Source: Occallatibacter sp. | GTDB taxonomy: Bacteria; Acidobacteriota; Terriglobia; Terriglobales; Acidobacteriaceae | Assembly: GCA_017883405.1 (NCBI GenBank) | Contig: JADGNO010000155.1 | Coordinates: 1 to 46,523, forward strand | Reading direction: 5' to 3' | DNA length: 46,523 nt | Shown: in pieces, positions 44,155 to 46,523 of the stretch | Position numbering within the stretch: the first letter of the stretch is position 1 | How the letters are laid out: each line of letters opens with the position of its first letter | Position numbers and translations under genes: made by a program | Notes under the pieces: model-generated | What the model was told of the DNA's origin: nothing | Seen by the model: only the letters and a program-made list of their open reading frames with translations | The model's database searches: none

Positions 44155-45705
44155 GTGGACACCCAAACAATCGTTATCCTTGATTTCGGCTCTCAGTACA
44201 CCCAGCTGATTGCCCGTCGCATCCGCGAGCAGAATGTCTTTTCCGTCGTGCTTCCCTGCACGGCGCCTCTGGCCGAGATTGAAGCTCTCAAACCGCTGGG
44301 CCTGGTGCTTTCCGGCGGCCCTTCGTCGGTCTACGATGCCGATGCGCCGGCAGCAGATCCTAAACTGCTGCAGCTGGGCGTGCCAATCCTCGGCATCTGC
44401 TACGGACTACAGTTCATTGTTCATCATCTGGGCGGTAAAGTCCGTTCCGCATCCAAGCGCGAGTACGGCCATGCGGAAGTAAACATTGAAGACAGCGCAA
44501 CTCCGCTGTTCACCGATCTGCCGCCCACCCTCGCAGTTTGGATGAGCCACGGCGACGAGGCATTGGAACTGCCGGCGGGATTCCATCGCACGGCCGTTAC
44601 ATCAAATGCGCTGGCAGGAATTGCCAACGAGGAGCGCCGCATATGGGCGGTGCAATTTCATCCTGAAGTGCACCACACGCCGCTCGGTTCGCAGCTCATT
44701 AAAAATTTCCTATTTAACATTTGCCGTGCGGCGGGTGATTGGACGCCCGCGCACTTTATTGAGACCACCGTTGCATCAATTCGCGCCAAAGTCGGCACCG
44801 GGCATGTGATCTGCGGACTTTCGGGTGGCGTGGATTCATCGGTCGCGGCAATGCTCGTGCACAAGGCCATCGGCAGCCAGCTTACCTGCATTTTTGTGAA
44901 CAACGGCGTGCTGCGCAAAAACGAGTTTATCAGCGTGCAGAAAAATTTGCGCGACAAGCTCGGTCTGAATATTGTTGCCGTCGATGCCAGCAATCGATTC
45001 ATGGACAAGCTGGCGGGCGTCACCGATCCTGAGATCAAACGCAAGCGCATCGGCGCGGAGTTTATCGCGGTGTTCGATGACGAGGCAAATCGCATTGCGC
45101 AACAATCAGGCGGCGTGGACTGGCTGGTGCAGGGCACGCTTTATCCAGATGTGATCGAGTCCTCAAGCGTGAAAGGGCCGAGCCAGACCATCAAGAGCCA
45201 TCACAACGTCGGCGGCCTGCCGGAACGAATGAAGCTCAAACTGATTGAGCCGCTGCGCGATCTCTTTAAGGATGAAGTACGGCGCATTGGCCGCGACCTT
45301 GGCATGCCGGAAGATGTTCTTGGCCGCCAACCATTTCCGGGTCCCGGACTTGCGGTGCGCATTCTGGGCGAGGTAACGCCGGAGCGCGTTGCGCTGTTGC
45401 AGGAAGCTGATGATATCGTGGTGGGCGAGATCAAGGCGGCAGGACTCTACTCGAAAATCTGGCAGAGTTTTGCGGTATTGCTGCCTGTAATGAGCGTGGG
45501 CGTAATGGGCGATCAGCGCACTTACGCGTACACAGCAGCGGTCCGCGCTGTGCACTCTGAAGACGGCATGACCGCAGACTGGACGCCGCTTCCGTATGAG
45601 GTGTTGAAGCGCATCTCAAACAGGATCGTGAATGAAGTGCGGGGCATCAACCGCGTTGTTTACGACATCACGTCAAAGCCACCGGGCACCATCGAGTGGG
45701 AGTAA
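44155..45705 (+). CDS. guaA: GMP synthase (glutamine-hydrolysing)
   Basis: Cytoplasmic enzyme of 516 residues that converts XMP to GMP with ATP and glutamine-derived ammonia. The class-I glutamine amidotransferase half has [25 protein letters not shown] with the nucleophile Cys82, and QFHPE near residue 168. The synthetase half starts with the ATP-pyrophosphatase P-loop SGGVDSS at 223-229 and ends with the dimerisation domain and the typical PPGTIEWE terminus. The start is GTG at 44155. Its 3' end (GAGTGGGAGTAA at 45694-45705) is a known integration target, and a tyrosine recombinase follows. Confidence 0.98.
   Translation: MDTQTIVILDFGSQYTQLIARRIREQNVFSVVLPCTAPLAEIEALKPLGLVLSGGPSSVYDADAPAADPKLLQLGVPILGICYGLQFIVHHLGGKVRSASKREYGHAEVNIEDSATPLFTDLPPTLAVWMSHGDEALELPAGFHRTAVTSNALAGIANEERRIWAVQFHPEVHHTPLGSQLIKNFLFNICRAAGDWTPAHFIETTVASIRAKVGTGHVICGLSGGVDSSVAAMLVHKAIGSQLTCIFVNNGVLRKNEFISVQKNLRDKLGLNIVAVDASNRFMDKLAGVTDPEIKRKRIGAEFIAVFDDEANRIAQQSGGVDWLVQGTLYPDVIESSSVKGPSQTIKSHHNVGGLPERMKLKLIEPLRDLFKDEVRRIGRDLGMPEDVLGRQPFPGPGLAVRILGEVTPERVALLQEADDIVVGEIKAAGLYSKIWQSFAVLLPVMSVGVMGDQRTYAYTAAVRAVHSEDGMTADWTPLPYEVLKRISNRIVNEVRGINRVVYDITSKPPGTIEWE
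45694..45705. other. Candidate left attachment site in the guaA 3' end
   Basis: GAGTGGGAGTAA, the last codons of guaA, matches the type of core sequence used by islands inserted at guaA. DNA just downstream drops to about 37% GC (22 of 60 in 45721-45780) against 63% inside guaA (38 of 60 in 44341-44400). The right copy would lie outside the window. Confidence 0.5.
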
Positions 45706-45858
45706 TGTTTCTATCTTAACTCCTTTATTTTCAACAAAACAAACTTACACAAAAGTCACACGCGGTATTGTGCCTATTGGGTTTAGCTGCTAACCTTTCA
45801 CATAAACTTGGACATTCGGGGCACTACTGCAATTAGTCGAGAGAAAGGTAAGCAGCAA

Positions 45859-46523
45859 GTGTTGAAGAAGAAACAGTTCGATGATCAAAAAGAGGTTCAG
45901 ATATTCGACGAAGCTTTGGTCTATTTGAGAGATGACCATTGGCAATTCAGGATGTATTTGCCGACGGAGAAGAGATACGTAGTCAGATCGCTGAAGACCA
46001 AAAACAGAGCGATTGCTATTGAGAAGGGCAAAGACCTTTTCCACGACATTCGTGCAGAGGTTCGCAACGGCAAGAAGCTGTTTTCGAAGACGACTAAAGA
46101 AGCAGTCGCCGACTACATCGACTATCGCCAGACTGACGTTGACCGCAACACTATAGTCGCTGGCAGACTCGCAACCATCACAGCACACCTGAATCACTTC
46201 CTCGACTACATCAAACGCGATACACGCCTACGTGACCTCGAAGCGGACTCAGCTGAAGACTATGCAGGTTTCAGATTGGGCGAGAATGCAAGCATCAGCA
46301 CAATTGCAAACGAGCAAAGCACGATCAATGCTCTGTGCAAGTGGCTACATTCGCAAGGCTACATGTCGTTTCCGGCATTCATGTTCCGCCGGTTGAAGAT
46401 GGTTGATGGTCGCGCAGATGACATTCGCAGACAAACATTCACAGAAGAGGAATTCGAGGCTGTATTAGAGGCTGCGGAGACTTATGTAGACGATGCAAGC
46501 GAGGGCGACGACAAGCTTCACCG
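45859..46523 (+). CDS. Tyrosine recombinase/integrase, N-terminal part; cut by window edge
   Basis: Open frame of 221 codons to the window edge. The start is GTG at 45859 with AAAGGTA about 8 nt upstream. An N-terminal arm-type segment (WQFRMYLPTEKRYVVRSLKT) is followed by a SAM-like core-binding helical domain (TTKEAVADYIDYRQTDVDRN, LNHFLDYIK, INALCKWLHSQGYM). The catalytic domain begins at FTEEEFEAVLEAAE; its R-H-R-Y residues lie beyond the window. GC is about 48% (29 of 60 in 46081-46140), lower than neighbouring genes. Position and composition suggest the integrase of a genomic island. Confidence 0.85.
   Translation, partial: MLKKKQFDDQKEVQIFDEALVYLRDDHWQFRMYLPTEKRYVVRSLKTKNRAIAIEKGKDLFHDIRAEVRNGKKLFSKTTKEAVADYIDYRQTDVDRNTIVAGRLATITAHLNHFLDYIKRDTRLRDLEADSAEDYAGFRLGENASISTIANEQSTINALCKWLHSQGYMSFPAFMFRRLKMVDGRADDIRRQTFTEEEFEAVLEAAETYVDDASEGDDKLH

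Noticed and set aside
45790-46197. 135-codon minus-strand frame over the integrase start
   Set aside because: Overlaps the integrase frame, which shows a recombinase N-terminus; low-complexity Leu-rich shadow.
1-46523. CRISPR array, tRNA or rRNA genes
   Set aside because: I looked for regularly spaced direct repeats and for tRNA T-loop patterns and found none; the 7-bp arrays have no spacers.

Overview
The window looks like chromosomal DNA of an acidobacterium (Acidobacteriota, probably class Terriglobia). It combines GC-rich housekeeping genes with families that are abundant in that group: a large secreted PIG-L deacetylase, a GH3 enzyme with a PA14 insert, tandem seven-bladed propeller lipoproteins, an M13 peptidase, a CadC-like winged-helix/TPR regulator and coiled-coil porins. 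This placement is inferred from gene content and was not tested by a search.

Layout. 1-8.6 kb: the N-terminal part of an acyl-CoA synthetase, a winged-helix/TPR regulator, a DUF481 outer-membrane protein, an XRE-cupin regulator, a small secreted protein, a sugar-porter MFS transporter and a multi-pass membrane protein. 8.6-12.8 kb: a class II aldolase, an unusual 480-bp non-coding stretch that may hold a structured RNA, a DEAD-box-like helicase with DEVD in motif II, and a two-gene operon (dienelactone hydrolase, DUF4386 membrane protein). 12.9-15.6 kb: the GH3 enzyme. 16.4-19.2 kb: the ribosomal/translation block rplM-rpsI-rpsB-tsf. 19.4-27.7 kb: cell-surface and transport genes (tandem DUF1566-like protein, porin, PIG-L deacetylase, APC permease). 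27.8-31.5 kb: msrPQ, rnhB, a monooxygenase-fold protein, rplS and a DinB-like protein. 31.5-35.3 kb: a repeat protein, dapD, pyrH and an acyltransferase. 35.4-39.6 kb: three tandem propeller lipoproteins. 39.9-43.2 kb: an orphan recombinase-domain protein, an M13 peptidase and a small protein. 43.4-46.5 kb: a small membrane protein, guaA and the start of a tyrosine recombinase.

The most interesting signals: (i) a tyrosine-recombinase gene starts 153 bp after the guaA stop, in clearly AT-richer DNA, so the right edge is probably the entry into a genomic island at the guaA attachment hotspot. (ii) 7-bp-period repeats (CAGCTNT, CTGATCC and relatives) occur at seven gene ends and nearly always touch a stop codon; in one case the array supplies the stop codon and in another it runs into the Shine-Dalgarno of rpsI. 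(iii) A promoter followed by a foldable, coding-poor stretch lies before the helicase gene. (iv) An Acidobacteria-type repeat protein carries an encoded 7-residue repeat between two copies of one domain. No CRISPR array, rRNA, tRNA or complete insertion sequence was recognised.

Start codons were chosen by Shine-Dalgarno position, signal peptides and comparison of paralogues. Several genes lack a Shine-Dalgarno but have a -10-like hexamer 6-9 nt before the start, so they may be leaderless.
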